NCBI GenBank assembly: GCA_963542625.1
Contig: CAUTXO010000072.1
Coordinates: 1-7,646, forward strand
Direction of reading: 5' to 3'
Source of the DNA: CAUTXO01 sp963542625
GTDB taxonomy: Bacteria > Campylobacterota > Campylobacteria > Campylobacterales > SZUA-545
Length of the DNA stretch: 7,646 nt
A program made the position numbers and the translations under genes. The stretch's first letter is position 1. Each line of letters begins with the position of its first letter. Shown here one piece after another: positions 6,826 to 7,646 of this stretch. Below the pieces are notes generated by a model. That model had not been told where the DNA came from. It saw only the letters and a program-made list of their open reading frames with translations, and did not search any database.

Positions 6826-7646
6826 CTTTCAGCCTTTGCCCCCTTGCGTAACTCGCCGCGTCCATCTGCGCCTTTGATGGCGGAATTAGCGTCAAGATCC
6901 GCACCTCTCCAACTAAACACCCAACAACAATCGCCTGCTTTTCTATGCTTTTTATTACCGGTTTTTCGTGTCTTGGCGCGCGGCTCCCCACACTCACAAG
7001 ATCTAGCCCCGTTATTTTCAGCCCGCCTGCTACATAAAGCCCCCGTTTTGCGCCAAAGGCTAGGAATTTTTTATAAAGCACACCAGCGTCGTTAAAATCA
7101 GCCGTCGTGTCAGTTTTGCTGATTTTTTTCGTGCTTGAAGCGTCGCAATCCCTTTGGCTAAGCGGCGCAAGCCCCCCAAAGCGCTCCAAGATCTGCACGA
7201 TTAGCGCGCCCGCTTTTTGCGCCAAGCTAAGTGTTAGATCCACAGCATTTTGCCCTGAGTTTTTCAGCAAAGAAAGCCCCAAGATCTCGCCAGTATCGAG
7301 CCCTTCATTCATCAACATTGCCGTTACGCCAAAGGTTTCGTCGCCGTTAATAATCGCTGCTTCAATAGGCGAGGCGCCCCGGTAGCGCGGCAAAACCGAC
7401 GCGTGCAAATTAATACAAGGCGCCATCTCAAGCACCGCGCGCGGCAAAATCACGCCATACGCCGCCACGACGATAAAATCCGGCGCAAGATCTCGCAAGC
7501 TTTCAAGCTCACTATCCGTAATTTTTGCCGTTTCAAAAACCGGCGTTTGGTGCTCTAGCGCAAAGCTCTTAACCTCCGTTGGCGTAAGGATCTGCTTGCG
7601 CCCTACCCTTTTATCAGGCATCGTAAAAACCGCCTTGACGCAAACC
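6806..7646 (-). CDS. fmt: Methionyl-tRNA formyltransferase, partial (5' end missing)
   Basis: Transfers a formyl group from 10-formyltetrahydrofolate to Met-tRNAfMet for translation initiation. The frame is open to the right edge. The eight codons before the first ATG (7619-7621) read VCVKAVFT and continue into MPDKRVGRKQ, matching the family's V-x-x-V-F-T-Q-P-D-K-P-x-G-R. That ATG is therefore internal, and roughly the first 25-30 residues lie outside. Counting from the internal Met, the formyl-transfer triad is Asn-71, His-73 and Asp-109 (in INLHASVLPRYRG and EGLDTG), with the same 38-residue Asn-Asp spacing as E. coli. KKISKTDTTADF marks the entry to the C-terminal domain. The family's NPWPG stretch there is replaced by GAKRG. 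Its end overlaps birA by 20 bases. The region looks richer in G+C than the atp genes. Confidence 0.95.
   Translation of the reverse strand, partial: VCVKAVFTMPDKRVGRKQILTPTEVKSFALEHQTPVFETAKITDSELESLRDLAPDFIVVAAYGVILPRAVLEMAPCINLHASVLPRYRGASPIEAAIINGDETFGVTAMLMNEGLDTGEILGLSLLKNSGQNAVDLTLSLAQKAGALIVQILERFGGLAPLSQRDCDASSTKKISKTDTTADFNDAGVLYKKFLAFGAKRGLYVAGGLKITGLDLVSVGSRAPRHEKPVIKSIEKQAIVVGCLVGEVRILTLIPPSKAQMDAASYARGQRLKVGDFIL
6833..6837 (-). promoter_or_regulatory. Ribosome-binding site supporting the TTG start of birA
   Basis: AAAGG on the coding strand, seven bases before the TTG start and inside the 3' end of fmt. Together with the in-frame TGA between it and the TTG, it makes TTG the only workable start for birA. 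Confidence 0.6.

Larger units (their letters stand above)
1762..7493. repeat. Dispersed, over-represented palindrome AGATCT (often CAAGATCT / AAGATCTT)
   Basis: By hand I count 21 copies of AGATCT starting at 1762, 1815, 1863, 1977, 1993, 2896, 3106, 3480, 3592, 3715, 4168, 4489, 4827, 5427, 5592, 6384, 6688, 6999, 7189, 7282 and 7488. Base composition alone would predict about two or three. About 35 of the 48 GATC sites I count have AAGATC on one strand. The copies fall in all three codon frames, so amino-acid content does not simply explain them. There are none in the first 1.7 kb or in the central part of atpA (about 2000-2890). Confidence 0.6.

Noticed and set aside
7619..7621. The ATG at 7619-7621 as the true start of fmt
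   Set aside because: The frame stays open upstream to the window edge and the upstream codons match the conserved Fmt loop, so this Met is internal and the gene is cut by the edge.
1..7646. CRISPR array, tRNA or rRNA genes, insertion sequences, toxin-antitoxin or defence genes
   Set aside because: The window is filled by ten housekeeping genes with no gap over 58 bp. I see no spaced direct repeats, no inverted-repeat ends and no RNA gene signature.

Overview
The window is a single block of ten genes, all read from the minus strand, with almost no non-coding DNA. In transcription order (right to left) they are: fmt (5' end cut off by the right edge), birA, parA/soj, parB/spo0J, atpF' (b'), atpF (b), atpH (delta), atpA (alpha), atpG (gamma) and atpD (beta, 3' part cut off by the left edge). 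From general knowledge, a fmt-birA-parA-parB run directly ahead of a split-b ATP synthase operon is typical of Campylobacterota (Campylobacter/Helicobacter relatives). The protein details agree: Fmt carries a Campylobacter-like GRKQILTP stretch, BirA is short with no DNA-binding domain, and subunit b has a signal-peptide-like N-terminus followed by TDIIPRTFNF. Base composition is AT-leaning, and the fmt end looks richer in G+C than the atpF/atpF' area. TGA, TAG and TAA all act as stops, so the code is standard.

Right part (about 4558-7646): Met-tRNA formyltransferase, biotin-protein ligase and the chromosome-partition pair ParA/ParB. They are joined by a 20-nt overlap, a 4-nt ATGA overlap and a 1-nt gap, so they are very probably co-transcribed and translationally coupled. 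birA starts with TTG.

Middle gap (4500-4557): the only gap over 20 bp. It is AT-rich and holds a plausible extended -10 promoter that could give the ATP synthase genes their own transcription start.

Left part (1-4499): the F1Fo ATP synthase stator and F1 genes in the order b', b, delta, alpha, gamma, beta, with gaps of 16 nt or less and one ATGA overlap. Together they build the peripheral stalk (b, b', delta) and the catalytic head with its rotor shaft (alpha, beta, gamma). The c, a and epsilon subunits are not in the window.

The gene content is ordinary housekeeping, and I see no new multi-gene system. Three DNA-level features stand out. First, an uninterrupted tract of ten G (coding strand) lies between atpF' and atpF, exactly where the atpF ribosome-binding site should be. 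Second, a perfect 10-bp tandem repeat lies just inside atpF. Third, the palindrome AGATCT, usually extended to CAAGATCT or AAGATCTT, is strongly over-represented: 21 copies by hand count. It occurs in all three codon frames, which resembles a highly iterated or uptake-type genomic word.
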